In this document: one piece after another, positions 10,787 through 20,279 of the stretch
How the letters are laid out: every line of letters starts with the position of its first letter
Numbering within the stretch: the stretch's first letter is position 1
NCBI GenBank assembly: GCA_012515615.1
Contig: JAAYYB010000165.1
Span: forward strand, 1 to 57,822
Origin: Fibrobacter sp.
Lineage (GTDB): Bacteria > Fibrobacterota > Chitinivibrionia > Chitinivibrionales > Chitinispirillaceae
Reading direction: 5' to 3'
Length of the DNA: 57,822 nt
The notes under the pieces: generated by a model
The model's database searches: none
The model's input: only the letters and a program-made list of their open reading frames with translations
Told to the model about the DNA's origin: nothing
Position numbers and translations under genes: made by a program

Positions 10787-12538
10787 ATGAATGTTGTAGT
10801 CAAAATAGGGCTAAGAAATCTACTCCGTCAAAAGAGGAGGAGTGTCCTGCTTGGGATCGCAATTGCATTCGGGACAGCTATCCTGATCATGGCACATGGA
10901 TTTGCGCATGGAATCTCCGACAATCTCTTTAATCGAATAGTAGTTTACGTTTCGGGACATGTGGGAGTTGTTTTTTCAGAGAACGGAAATCTTTTCAAAC
11001 AAATATTCCATGATGGGCAGCGGGTAAAGGAAATAGTAAAAAAAGAGATCCCCGATGTCGTCAAAATCGAAGAGGGAATTGGAATTTTCTGCCGGGCAAT
11101 AGGAAACGGTAAATCTGATAATGTCGTGATGATAGGGATTGATTTGAGCCAACTCGGGGACGAGAAGACACAGCAGCAGGATGCAGATAATTTTAAGATG
11201 ACCGAGGGCTCCTTTGAGGACCTTTCAAATGAATCGATCGAAAATCCGGTCATACTGGCAAAAGAAAAAGCCGCTTACCTGAATGTAAAGAAAGGTGATA
11301 TAATAAGGGTTCGATACAGAAATGTCACCGGTCAGGACCAGGCAGCCAGGCTCACAGTTGTCGGGACATTTCTGCCGGCAAATATGTTCATGTCCGCCCC
11401 GGTATTCCTTGAACTGACGGACCTTAAAAGACTGCTCGGGTACGGCCCTAACGATATTGGTCAGCTTTTTATAACAATCAAAAATCCAAAGAAAGATGCG
11501 GTACTCTATGCAGAAAAACTGCAGGAGGCACTAAGGCCCGAACCGGCACGCATTGACGGTTACATTAGTGCGGGCAAAGGTTCTGTTCCGGTGACTGTGT
11601 TCGGGTATAAAACCGATACCTTATCTGTTGCAGCTCTCAATAATAAGCTCTCTGCAACAGGCAAAAAGGCAGGCAAGAGTGAATGCTTCATAGGGGATTC
11701 TCTCTCTTCAGTGCTTGGCATTGCCCCCGGATCAAACGTTGCGCTTTCTTACAGGTTAAAATATGCAGACAGCATCGTTTCATCTCAGATCAAAATTACA
11801 TCACTGACTCAAAAAGGTGTTTTGCCCGGGAATGTCATTCTTCTAAACGATGAAGATTTTTACAAAATATTTTATTCAAACTGGCCTGCAGCAGTAAAGG
11901 ATAATCCGAAATGGCACAGGCTTTCTGAATCAGATCCTCTAAAAGAGATCGTTGCGGCCGAATGGACACTTTTCCCCCGCGCTAAATCTACAGAGGAACT
12001 TGCTAAATTGCAGAAAGAGATAGCCAGGAAAAAAATCCGGGGGACATCTGTTGATGTGCGCACCATGTACGAGAGCGCAAGCTCTGTATTGAGCCTTGAA
12101 TATGCTCTTCATATGATAACTTTAGTGGCAGTACTGGTTCTGTTTTTCATAATTTTAATAGGTGTTGTAAACACACTCCGCATGACAGTAAAGGAGCGTA
12201 CAAGAGAAATAGGCACTGTGAGGGCAATTGGTATGCAGAAGAGTGATGTCCAGTTGTCATTTATTCTTGAAACGTTCTTTCTCACGCTGTTTTCATCGCT
12301 TGCCGGTACTGTGGCCGCGTTCCTTGCGATGAAGGGTCTATCGATGTTTAAAATAGATGCTGAAGGAAATCCGATAGGTATGATGCTCGTAAATGAACGT
12401 CTGTACTTTGTACCGGTTTTCACAAGTGTAGTTTTCTTTATATGCCTTATAATGGTAATAGCGGTTGGAACAGCGTTTTTTCCGGCCAAGAAAGCCGCAA
12501 ATCTCTCTGCTGCAGAAGCATTGAGACATTTCGATTAA
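10787..12538 (+). CDS. FtsX-like ABC permease 2
   Basis: Second permease, 583 residues, with the same plan as its neighbour: N-terminal membrane segment ('SVLLGIAIAFGTAILIMAHG'), long periplasmic domain, then three membrane segments with 'VKERTREIGTVRAIGMQKS' between the first two, the FtsX-family motif. It is about 70 residues longer than permease 1, all in the periplasmic part. A pair of non-identical permeases with one ATPase recalls LolC/LolE with LolD, and the two most likely form a heterodimer. Starts ATG shortly after an AGAGCG-type ribosome site; ends 9 bases before the LolA-like gene. Confidence 0.88.
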   Translation: MNVVVKIGLRNLLRQKRRSVLLGIAIAFGTAILIMAHGFAHGISDNLFNRIVVYVSGHVGVVFSENGNLFKQIFHDGQRVKEIVKKEIPDVVKIEEGIGIFCRAIGNGKSDNVVMIGIDLSQLGDEKTQQQDADNFKMTEGSFEDLSNESIENPVILAKEKAAYLNVKKGDIIRVRYRNVTGQDQAARLTVVGTFLPANMFMSAPVFLELTDLKRLLGYGPNDIGQLFITIKNPKKDAVLYAEKLQEALRPEPARIDGYISAGKGSVPVTVFGYKTDTLSVAALNNKLSATGKKAGKSECFIGDSLSSVLGIAPGSNVALSYRLKYADSIVSSQIKITSLTQKGVLPGNVILLNDEDFYKIFYSNWPAAVKDNPKWHRLSESDPLKEIVAAEWTLFPRAKSTEELAKLQKEIARKKIRGTSVDVRTMYESASSVLSLEYALHMITLVAVLVLFFIILIGVVNTLRMTVKERTREIGTVRAIGMQKSDVQLSFILETFFLTLFSSLAGTVAAFLAMKGLSMFKIDAEGNPIGMMLVNERLYFVPVFTSVVFFICLIMVIAVGTAFFPAKKAANLSAAEALRHFD

Positions 12539-12547
12539 GGAGAAGAG

Positions 12548-13303
12548 ATGAAAAAAATGTATTTACTTCTGTTTACAATCACGTGTGCTGTAAATGCTGT
12601 CCCTAAAATAGATGAATTGCTTGAGAATATTGATAAACGGTACAGCATGGCAAATGATGTGAAAGCTAATGTTAAAATCACCCAGCAGAAGACGGGGCAG
12701 GGGGCAAAGAAATTTGAGATGATTTATTATCGCAGGGATGCCACTAATTCATTTTTAATAGTAATGACCGATCCGGCTGTTGAAAAAGGAAACGGGTATT
12801 TAAGAGTGGATGATAACTTCTGGATGTACCGCAGAAACACACGCACTTTTCAACACATAAACCGTGATGAAAGTATCGGCGGTTCTGATGCGCGCGGGGA
12901 TGATTTCGAGAGTAGAAAACTGATGGAAATGTATTCTCCGGCTAAAGACTCCTCAGGAAAGGAACTCATAATCGAGGATACTCTGGGACAGATAAAAGTA
13001 TATAAGTTCGAGATTAAGGCGAAAGTAAATGATGTCGATTATCCAAAAAAAATTTACTGGGTGAGAAGAGACAACAATCTGATTTTAAAAGAGGAGTCGT
13101 ACGCTCTTTCCGGAACTCTGATGCAGACATCATATTTTTTAAAATATGCAGAAATAAAGAAAGCCATGGTTCCTGTCAAACAGCTCTTTATTGATGAATT
13201 TGAAAAGGGCAACAAGAGTGTGCTCGAAATATCGGGGATATCCACAGAAAAGCTGGACAATACCATATTTACAAAAGCATATCTTGAAAGTCTGAGTAAA
13301 TAG
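12548..13303 (+). CDS. LolA-like outer-membrane lipoprotein-sorting family protein
   Basis: A periplasmic protein of the half-barrel LolA/LolB-like class annotated in many genomes as 'outer membrane lipoprotein-sorting protein'. An N-terminal signal peptide (MKKMYLLLFTITCAVNA, cleavage probably after residue 17) is followed by family features: 'KANVKITQQKTGQGAK', 'DNFWMYRRNTRTFQHI', 'FESRKLMEMY', 'KIYWVRRDNNLILKEESY'. Length 251 is normal. It is preceded by an AAGGAGA ribosome site. In many diderm genomes such a protein sits beside an RND (MMPL) exporter and an outer-membrane barrel; here the inner-membrane engine is ABC-type. Probable role: receives the hydrophobic cargo from the permeases and hands it on. 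Confidence 0.85.
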   Translation: MKKMYLLLFTITCAVNAVPKIDELLENIDKRYSMANDVKANVKITQQKTGQGAKKFEMIYYRRDATNSFLIVMTDPAVEKGNGYLRVDDNFWMYRRNTRTFQHINRDESIGGSDARGDDFESRKLMEMYSPAKDSSGKELIIEDTLGQIKVYKFEIKAKVNDVDYPKKIYWVRRDNNLILKEESYALSGTLMQTSYFLKYAEIKKAMVPVKQLFIDEFEKGNKSVLEISGISTEKLDNTIFTKAYLESLSK

Positions 13304-13305
13304 GG

Positions 13306-14641
13306 ATGAAAACAGGCTTGATTGAATCAGCTCTGATTTTTGCGGCGCTTTCAAGCTGTCTTTATGCTCAGGACGAAGTCATTGATGAAAACGCGCTCTT
13401 CTCAGATACTTCGATGTTTATTGACAGTACGGAAATCTCAGCTTCTTTCTCTATGGGAGCAGTTGAATCAACGCAGGTGAGTTTCTCAGGAGAGATAACA
13501 AGCGCAGCAGAGATTTCTGCAAAAGGGGATTATTTTATAAATGGAGATAGAAAAAAAATCGATCCCGGTGCATACGTAGTAGGTAATTTTCTTTTGGATG
13601 CCAGATTCCCGGCCGGAATAAAGGCTTTTGCAAACGCAGAAGCGCATCACCTTGCTGACAGCGGAAAATCCCGGTTTTACCTTCAGGAAATATTTGTCGA
13701 TGCAAATATTAACCGGAGGGTTTATTTCCGCACAGGAAAGCAGGTCCTTCAATGGGGACGCTGTTTTTTCTGGAACCCCACCGACCTTATCAATATTGAG
13801 AAGAAAAAATTCATTCAGGATATTGGATACAGAGAAGGCACTTATGGCATAAAGATGCATATTCCGTCAGGGACGAGATGGAATTTTTACACGTTTCTTG
13901 ACATGAACAGGCTTACATCGGTAGACAGCCTGGCAGGCGCCGCAAAGGTGGAATTTCTTCTGGGAAATACTGAAATTGGAACCGCTCTGTGGGTAAAGGA
14001 AAACAGGTATCCCTATCTGGGAATCGATTTTTCAACCTCACTTTTTGATATAAGTTTTGCGGGAGAGGCAAGCTTAACCAGTGGTGATAACTATACAGTT
14101 TTTGTTCAGGACACATCGTCGCCTCTGAAGTTCAGGTCTGCGACTATTAATAGAGAAGTTGTTGCCAGAGTCTGTCTTAGTGCTTCAAAAATGTTTGATC
14201 TGATGAATGTCGATGATTAGAGTGAGTGTAAACGCTGAAGTCTATTACAATCAGGCAGGCTACGCCGGTAATAAACTGAGGGACTACGATGTCGGAGAAG
14301 CAGTAGAGCAGATTATGGAGCTGCCCGAAAGCGATACGAAGAAATCTGAAATGCAGAGTATGTCTGGAGCTTTCCTGGAACCAAACAATCATTCCCGCCT
14401 GTATGGGGCGCTTTTTATGTCAATAAGCAAATTTATCATAAGTGACCTTACCCTGACCGTAAATGGAATACTCAATTTTAACCACAGATGCGCTGTTATC
14501 TCAACAGGTTTGCAGTATAGGAACCTTCACAACTTTTCATTAGGATTCCTTGTAAATGCGATAGTAGGTCCGGAAGAATCAGAATACACTCTCTTCGACG
14601 ATGCTGCATCTTTGAGGTTGACGGCGGGGGTATCATTCTAA
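13306..14641 (+). pseudogene. Outer-membrane beta-barrel protein of the exporter operon, split by a frameshift
   Basis: Two reading frames together make one barrel protein of about 444 residues. Frame 1 (13306-14220) has a signal peptide (ending near 'SSCLYAQD') and 'RTGKQVLQWGRCFFWNPTDL', typical of barrels that accompany LolA-like proteins. It stops at TAG just after 'DLMNVDD'. Frame 2, one base on, continues directly with 'RVSVNAEVYYNQAGYAG' and ends 'LRLTAGVSF', with the C-terminal Phe expected of an outer-membrane protein. One extra base around 14215-14222 explains the break. Options: a real inactivating mutation, a sequencing/assembly error, or two overlapping genes (14207 ATG). The intact flanking genes and undecayed second half make error or very recent loss the most likely. 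Confidence 0.75.
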
Positions 14642-15095
14642 TCTAAAAGTCGCAGTTGGGGAGAATTAAAAAAACCGTAAGATGTTGAGATGATAGGGCT
14701 TGAAGGCATTGCAGGTCTTAACCGACAAAGGACGCCTGAAAGTCACGGCGCCGCTGATCAGGATAACTGCATCAGGAATCAAAAGGATTTGATGTTTTAT
14801 ACCTTCATTTTTATGGAACCATCCATAGGAGAATCTTGCTTCTTTGTTCTGAGGAACCTATTTTTACCAGTCAATTGACTGTATCCAGATGCTAAACACA
14901 ATATGTGAGTCTTTACCCGAGTGAATTCGTAAAGGTAGTATTGCTGTTTAACTGTCAGGGTGAAATCTCCAGGGTCTATGACTTTAGAAATTGTCTGAAT
15001 TTACAGAGAAGTATCAACAAAACTGGCAGTAGTATTATGTTTGAATCAGCCTTGGAGATATCAGAAGTTTTGAAAGATAAAAAGGATGGTTACAA
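14642..15095. other. Spacer with no confident gene
   Basis: About 450 bases between the barrel gene and ddh. Near 14699-14789 a short stretch in one frame reads 'LQVLTDKGRLKV' ... 'RITASGIKRI' and stops; it looks faintly like the end of a winged-helix protein but has stops just upstream, so at most it is a remnant. An AAAGGATGG ribosome site at about 15079 serves ddh. I see no terminator with a T-tract. Confidence 0.4.
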
Positions 15096-16091
15096 TTGCA
15101 TAACACAGTAAAGATTGCAATAATCGGATATGGTAATGTTGGCCGTGGAGTCGTGAAAGCATTGAAACGAAATCCTGACATGGAACTTGTCTGCATCCTT
15201 TCACGCTCGCCAGCGCGTGTAAAGAATGAGCCTGGAGTCACAGTGCCGGTTTTTGCTGAGGACAATCTTAACGAGCTTAAAAAGGCTGACGTTGCCATTC
15301 TTTGCAGCGGGTCAAAAGATGATCTTCCGGTACAGGGACCGTTTTACGCCAAACACATCAATACTATTGACAGTTATGATAATCACAGTAATGCCCTGCC
15401 CTATTTTAAAGCCATGGATGAAGTGGCCGGAAAGGCTGGCACAGTCTCTTGCGTTTCTATTGGATGGGATCCGGGAACCTTTTCGCTTCAAAGGGTACTG
15501 AGCAATGCTCTGATCCCTGGTTCAAAAATCTATGGTTTTCATGGTATCGGTCCTGATGGCGGGATTTCAATGGGGCATTCGGATGCTATCAGACGTATAG
15601 CCGGTGTACAGGATGCCCGTCAGTATACTCATGCCATTCCCGGGGCAATTGAAAGTGTTCGCTCCGGAGAAAATCCTGAACTCAAGTCGGGTGACATGCA
15701 CTGGAGAGAATGCTTTGTTGTTGTGAAAGAAGGGGCGGATACTGGTGCAATTGAACGGGAAATTAAAAACATGAGCGGCTATTTCGCACCCTACAAAACG
15801 GTTGTACATTTCGTAAGTCAGGAAGAACTGGATGCGAAGTATTCAGGTTTTCATCACGACGGACTTGTCATCGGATCGGGGACAACCGGGGAGGGTAATC
15901 TGGCGCTGATTGAATATCGGAACATCTGGGATAGCAATCCGGAGGCAACCGCGAATATTATGGTAGCTCATGCGCGTGCGGCAAAGCGGCTTGCTAACGA
16001 AAATCGCAGAGGTGCATTCACTATATTTGACATACCTCCAGCATATCTCTCACTACATTCCCGCGAAGAACTCATCAGCAAATTTTTGTAG
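15096..16091 (+). CDS. ddh: meso-Diaminopimelate D-dehydrogenase
   Basis: NADPH-dependent enzyme that makes meso-2,6-diaminopimelate from tetrahydrodipicolinate and ammonia in one step, feeding lysine and peptidoglycan. N-terminal Rossmann motif 'IAIIGYGNVGRGVVKAL'; then 'SRSPARV', 'DSYDNHSNALPYFKAMDEV', 'SIGWDPGTFSLQRVL' and the family hallmark 'GPDGGISMGHSDAIRRI'; C-terminal 'HDGLVIGSGTTGEGN' and 'IMVAHARAAKRLA'. Length 331 matches the family. Start TTG with AAGGATGG upstream; no better ATG keeps the Rossmann motif close to the N-terminus. It stands alone, with no other lysine genes beside it. Direction is the same as the exporter operon but the 450-base gap argues for its own promoter. Confidence 0.93.
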   Translation: MHNTVKIAIIGYGNVGRGVVKALKRNPDMELVCILSRSPARVKNEPGVTVPVFAEDNLNELKKADVAILCSGSKDDLPVQGPFYAKHINTIDSYDNHSNALPYFKAMDEVAGKAGTVSCVSIGWDPGTFSLQRVLSNALIPGSKIYGFHGIGPDGGISMGHSDAIRRIAGVQDARQYTHAIPGAIESVRSGENPELKSGDMHWRECFVVVKEGADTGAIEREIKNMSGYFAPYKTVVHFVSQEELDAKYSGFHHDGLVIGSGTTGEGNLALIEYRNIWDSNPEATANIMVAHARAAKRLANENRRGAFTIFDIPPAYLSLHSREELISKFL

Positions 16092-16244
16092 AACAGGCGT
16101 GATGATAAACCATAGTGCCTGATGGTTAACCGTAATTTATAAAGAATGCATTTGCGCGGATTTTACAGTTTCGATTGGAGAGAGGACTTGTTCCGGCTGC
16201 CTGCAGTTATAGTGCCTGATTGGTTTGAGGGCTTTGCAGAGCAG

Positions 16245-17348
16245 TCAGGATAAGTGGGCTTGCGGATATTGAACCAATGCACGAATTAGCCTGTTTACCT
16301 GCCTGTCAATCTTATGACGCGAAGCATTCCTGAAAGCACGCACACTCAGAGCTTTGAACTCTTCAGGACTATTACACAAATCAAGTACTTTCTTTGCATC
16401 CTGTTTCAGATCAACCCCGCCAATAAGAACACCGCTGTGAGATTCAGAAATGGTTTCACGGCTTGACGGAATATCAGTTGCAAATACGACTAATCCGTAA
16501 CTCTGTGCCTCTAAAATCGAAAAAGATCGTCCGCCCTCGTATCTTGATGTAGATATGAGATAGGGGCATGTTTCATACCAGCGGCTGATTTTGTCAGGTG
16601 ATTCCTTTTCGACAATAAAAAGCGAATCACCAAGTGATGACAGCAGATTCTGTTTTGAATCAGGAACAGAACCGGTTCCGACAAGAAACAGTCTCGCATC
16701 AGGAAGATAAGAGAGGATATGTGTAAAGAGACTGATTCCGTATTCGATATTTTTCTTCCATGTAAAACTGCCTACAATCAGAAAACTGGGCGGTATTTCC
16801 TCCTGTGAAGCCCAGAAAGGGGCTTCGGGCAGGTTTATGCCGTTTGGAACTACTCTGAGTTTTTTACGGGCAAAGGGGTGTTTACGGGATATCCATCTTG
16901 CCTCTTCAAGTGTACCGCAGATGCAGGAGGAACAAAGTGAAAGAGACAGTCTCAGCAGTGGAAACCGGATGATCCGGGATTTCCATGTGGTTCTGTTTGT
17001 TACCGCTGAGAGAGGGAGCCTCCGTTCAATCTGAAACACCTTCTCTTCCCATCCGTGATTGTAAAGAACCACCTTTGTTTTTAATTTGAAAAGTTTTGAG
17101 ATCAAAGCACAGAAAACGCCGTCAGTTGACCTGGCGATAATCCTATCGGGACGGTCGAAAAAATTTACCAGAAAAATTAATCCCGTTTTCAGGGCAAAAA
17201 AGAGGTAGTTCTCTTCCCTGGGAGAACCTGCGTAGATAATTTTTACCTTGTGCCCGGCTCTTTTTACACCTTCAGCTAAAGAGTTGATAGAACGGTTTAC
17301 TCCGCCTGCAGAGTTTTTATTGATGGATGCTATAAACCAGATTTTCAC
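16245..17348 (-). CDS. Family 4 glycosyltransferase (GT-B)
   Basis: Last gene of the glycosyltransferase run. GT-B features: N-terminal 'IWFIASINKNSAGGVNRSI', linker 'LRVVPNGINLPE', and 'FLIVGSFTWKKNIEYGISLF' opening the nucleotide-sugar domain. The acidic motif is 'YEGGRSFSILEA', which has eight rather than the usual seven residues between the two Glu. I place the start at GTG 17348, giving 367 residues, because it overlaps the stop of the preceding gene (GTGA), has GGAG upstream, and begins right at the Rossmann strand; a longer frame upstream would add residues without GT likeness and overlap the previous gene. Donor and acceptor are unknown. Confidence 0.85.
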   Translation of the reverse strand: MKIWFIASINKNSAGGVNRSINSLAEGVKRAGHKVKIIYAGSPREENYLFFALKTGLIFLVNFFDRPDRIIARSTDGVFCALISKLFKLKTKVVLYNHGWEEKVFQIERRLPLSAVTNRTTWKSRIIRFPLLRLSLSLCSSCICGTLEEARWISRKHPFARKKLRVVPNGINLPEAPFWASQEEIPPSFLIVGSFTWKKNIEYGISLFTHILSYLPDARLFLVGTGSVPDSKQNLLSSLGDSLFIVEKESPDKISRWYETCPYLISTSRYEGGRSFSILEAQSYGLVVFATDIPSSRETISESHSGVLIGGVDLKQDAKKVLDLCNSPEEFKALSVRAFRNASRHKIDRQVNRLIRALVQYPQAHLS

Positions 17349-19099
17349 AGCTTCTCCTGCGGCTCTCTTAAAAAGAAATCCCATGACAAAGGCTCGTGCG
17401 GAAGTGATTCGAGAAGTCTTTTTAAACTCCGGAAGTTGTCGTGAGCCTCTTTGGAGAGGTGAACAGTGAGGCACACAAAACATCCTTCTGTTTTCTCGAT
17501 TACCCCGGATGATAAAATCGATTCTGCGCTTCCATACCAGGGATAAAATGAGGGGAAATACCATGTGCCTGCAACGGCTACAGGCCCTGTTATCCTGCCC
17601 GTAAAACGGGCCGTTTCGGGTCCGCCGCATATAACAGAAAAGTGTTTTGACAATTGAACAATCTGTTCAAGGCCGATTGCATTAAAGGGAGGTATTAGAA
17701 TCCTGGGGACCATTTTAGCGGACCTTTCGATTTCCGAGAGTCTTGCTATAAAATCAGGGATTCTGATCTGCAGAAGCTCACTGGGAAATGGGCCGTATTT
17801 TCCCTGATGAGAAAAGCCGTGAAGTCCGACTATAGCTCCGCTTTCACTTAAGGTACTTAAAATTGAATCATCTTTATTTTCAATAAGGTCATCACCTTTT
17901 ACTGCCGCTAAAAAAGGATATCCTACTGATTTCATAACGTTGCATAAGCCAAAAACATGATCTCTGTTGTCAAAAAAGACATCATCAACTCTTAAGAATA
18001 TTCGTGCTTTTACAGGCGAGCTTCCACAGGCGAGTTTCTTTGTTACAGGGCTGCAATCATACACGGGTTTCCGGTTGAATTTAAACAGCAAAGATTTCAG
18101 CGGCGAGCCTGACAGCCTCATATCGTCAAGACCGAGTCTGCTTTTACCCCAGAGCCGTGCTGTTTTCTCCATGTCTGCATATCGTGTAATCAATCCCGAT
18201 CCACAGGAAACCCAGGTTTTAAAGAAATAGGGAGCCATAAGCAGGGCGGTAATCTGCTCAAGAAGGCTGGATGAGGCCAGAATAGCAGTTTGTAAAGGGT
18301 GCCTGATAAGAGTAGAGATACGTCTGCGCCTGAAATCATTAATTATGTTTCGCAACACAATAGAAGAATATGTTCCCCAAAAAGTTGCTGCCCTGCGGAA
18401 GAGATGATATCTGTCGGGGTGTTTACGGTAGAAGTAAAATTCTGCTTTGAGAAGCCCCCTAACTCTTTTTGGTGAGCTCTTAAAATACCTGATCAGATTA
18501 ATTCTGCGGGGAAGATGAGTAACAGAGATTTGGTTGCTGAAATAAATCTCTCCCCACATGAGAACTCTTGCGGCAAGTTCATGATCCTCACAAAAGGGCC
18601 CAAGAAATTCAAACTCTTGATCAAACCCTGACAACTGGTTCAGAATCGATCTTCGCAGAGTAAAATGACATGTAAGAAATGCTTTTCCGTTGAGATTCTG
18701 AACCTCCCTGTCCCAGACACCATTACCAGAAGCTTTAACTTGCCCCTCAATTCCCGGAACAGACAAAGGCATTTCTTTTAGCAGTGGAACAAGAGATGAA
18801 AACCAGTTTTCGTTTATTCTTACATCATCATCCAGAAAAACTACCCATTCCCCTTTACTGTTTGCAATACCGGTATTTCTTGCTACCGCCATCCCCCTGT
18901 TTCTGCCCTGATGAAAATAGCTGCAATTATGCTCTGCACAGATCTTGCTGTTTGCAGAGGCATCTTTTTCACATGAACCGTCATCTACAACGATGATCTC
19001 AGTATTGTGATCATTTCCGATCTGTTCTCTTAAGGCCTGAAGGCATGATAAAAGGTAATCGGGTCTTTTATATGTTGGAATTACAATCGAAATGAACAT
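17345..19099 (-). CDS. Fusion: family 2 glycosyltransferase + polysaccharide deacetylase-like (DUF2334-type) domain
   Basis: Residues 1 to about 260 form a GT-A transferase: 'ISIVIPTYKRPDYLLSCLQAL', 'EIIVVDDGS', 'VARNTGIANSKGEWVVFLDD' with the DDD metal motif, and 'FCEDHELAARVL' as the ED base region. A hydrophobic linker (about 290-330) follows. From about 375 the protein changes to a carbohydrate-esterase-4-like barrel: 'ARIFLRVDDVFFD' with the Asp pair, 'IVGLHGFSHQG' with the His-x3-His metal pair, and 'ILIPPFNAI'. The two halves would add and then deacetylate a sugar, or the second half may act on the product. Its ATG is 112 bases from the previous gene, with TATAAT only six bases upstream. 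It overlaps the next gene by four bases. Confidence 0.85.
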   Translation of the reverse strand: MFISIVIPTYKRPDYLLSCLQALREQIGNDHNTEIIVVDDGSCEKDASANSKICAEHNCSYFHQGRNRGMAVARNTGIANSKGEWVVFLDDDVRINENWFSSLVPLLKEMPLSVPGIEGQVKASGNGVWDREVQNLNGKAFLTCHFTLRRSILNQLSGFDQEFEFLGPFCEDHELAARVLMWGEIYFSNQISVTHLPRRINLIRYFKSSPKRVRGLLKAEFYFYRKHPDRYHLFRRAATFWGTYSSIVLRNIINDFRRRRISTLIRHPLQTAILASSSLLEQITALLMAPYFFKTWVSCGSGLITRYADMEKTARLWGKSRLGLDDMRLSGSPLKSLLFKFNRKPVYDCSPVTKKLACGSSPVKARIFLRVDDVFFDNRDHVFGLCNVMKSVGYPFLAAVKGDDLIENKDDSILSTLSESGAIVGLHGFSHQGKYGPFPSELLQIRIPDFIARLSEIERSAKMVPRILIPPFNAIGLEQIVQLSKHFSVICGGPETARFTGRITGPVAVAGTWYFPSFYPWYGSAESILSSGVIEKTEGCFVCLTVHLSKEAHDNFRSLKRLLESLPHEPLSWDFFLREPQEKL

Positions 19100-19211
19100 A
19101 GGTTAATTATACCATAAATTATCAGGAACTAATAACGATATCACTATTATCGACACTATTTTCAAAAGTAGTTATCTGGATCGCTGTCGGTATTGGTATC
19201 CGAAACAAATA

Positions 19212-20279
19212 TCATTTGTATACTAGCTTCTTATAGATCTCAACGCACTTATTTCCAGAATCATTACTGATCATTCTATATCTGGCAGCACCCTCCCGGG
19301 ATCTTTCTGCCCATAAAGAATTATTCTCAATCAGGTCACGAATCGCCAGTGAAATACTCTCTACATTCATTGGATCGGCAAAACGTGCTGCCCCTGTGCA
19401 CGTTTCTTCTACTGAAGGAATTGTGGATGCCACAACTGGACACCCGGCGGCCATTGCTTCAAGCGGCGGTATTCCGAGACCCTCGTAAAGCGAACAGAAA
19501 ATCAGTCCGCTGCAATTGTCAAGATGATAATTGTACCGATCCATGCCAGGCTCAAATAAGACAGTTTCGGGTACATTTTCAAGTCCCTCCTCCTTCTTAT
19601 CGACATCGCCGAGTATTAAAAGATTGAATTGTGGATATTCTTCTCCAAGTTGCGAAAATGCCTTTACCGCGCGTGCGCAATTTTTATGAACACTTCCTCC
19701 AAGCATCACAAAGTAAGGCTTACGATCTGTGTTACCGGTATTTAATCGTGAAACCGGCATGTACAACGTATGACACTTGTTTTTAACATCGGGAAATGCT
19801 TTTACAAGGTCCGATTTTGCAGATTCTGAAATGCAGATTAGACTCTTTAATGATCCGGCTAAGATTTTCTGCATCCGCCAGTATCTGCTGGTCTTTACAG
19901 AACGCAAAAATGGTATGTCCCAATATTGAACTCCCATATCGTAAACAGTAGCCACTGCAGGGCATGGATGAAAAAGACCTAACCCGATCTGTCTTTTGGG
20001 ACCAAGGGCTACCCAGTAGTGGTAGAGATCAATTTTATGCCTTAAAATAATGAGCGGAATGGTAAAAAGATCTCTTTTCCATTCGCTTTGCCGGTAGGGA
20101 ATCCATTGAGCTATTTTATTTTGCAGGGAACCCGGGATTTTTGATTTATCGCCCCAGCCAATAATTCTGTACTCCGGTTCTGTAAAATAGATGCTTCCGG
20201 ATAATGATTCTGTAAAACGTCCGACGCCACGATTACCGTACCCGAATGAAAACAGCCGCAGATCCCAGAGTATATTCAT
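19212..20279 (-). CDS. Family 4 glycosyltransferase (GT-B)
   Basis: Transfers a sugar in assembly of the exported polysaccharide. N-terminal 'NILWDLRLFSFGYGNRGVGR' is the GT4 mannosyltransferase-type acceptor loop; 'ICISESAKSDLVKAFPDV' precedes the linker; 'PYFVMLGGSVHKN' opens the second domain; 'LYEGLGIPPLEAMAAGCPVV' carries the classical E-x7-E motif. Length 355 is normal. The start overlaps the stop of the previous gene (ATGA), so translation is coupled. A short palindrome ACAAATATCATTTGT lies over its stop codon. Confidence 0.87.
   Translation of the reverse strand: MNILWDLRLFSFGYGNRGVGRFTESLSGSIYFTEPEYRIIGWGDKSKIPGSLQNKIAQWIPYRQSEWKRDLFTIPLIILRHKIDLYHYWVALGPKRQIGLGLFHPCPAVATVYDMGVQYWDIPFLRSVKTSRYWRMQKILAGSLKSLICISESAKSDLVKAFPDVKNKCHTLYMPVSRLNTGNTDRKPYFVMLGGSVHKNCARAVKAFSQLGEEYPQFNLLILGDVDKKEEGLENVPETVLFEPGMDRYNYHLDNCSGLIFCSLYEGLGIPPLEAMAAGCPVVASTIPSVEETCTGAARFADPMNVESISLAIRDLIENNSLWAERSREGAARYRMISNDSGNKCVEIYKKLVYK

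Noticed and set aside
14690-15111. Two plus-strand short frames before ddh as small genes
   Set aside because: No start context, no recognisable peptide, and the second overlaps the ddh start; at best a remnant of a winged-helix gene.
17349-17630. Longer N-terminus for the last glycosyltransferase
   Set aside because: It would overlap the previous gene by almost 300 bases and adds no GT-like sequence, while the GTG at 17348 has a ribosome site and GTGA coupling.
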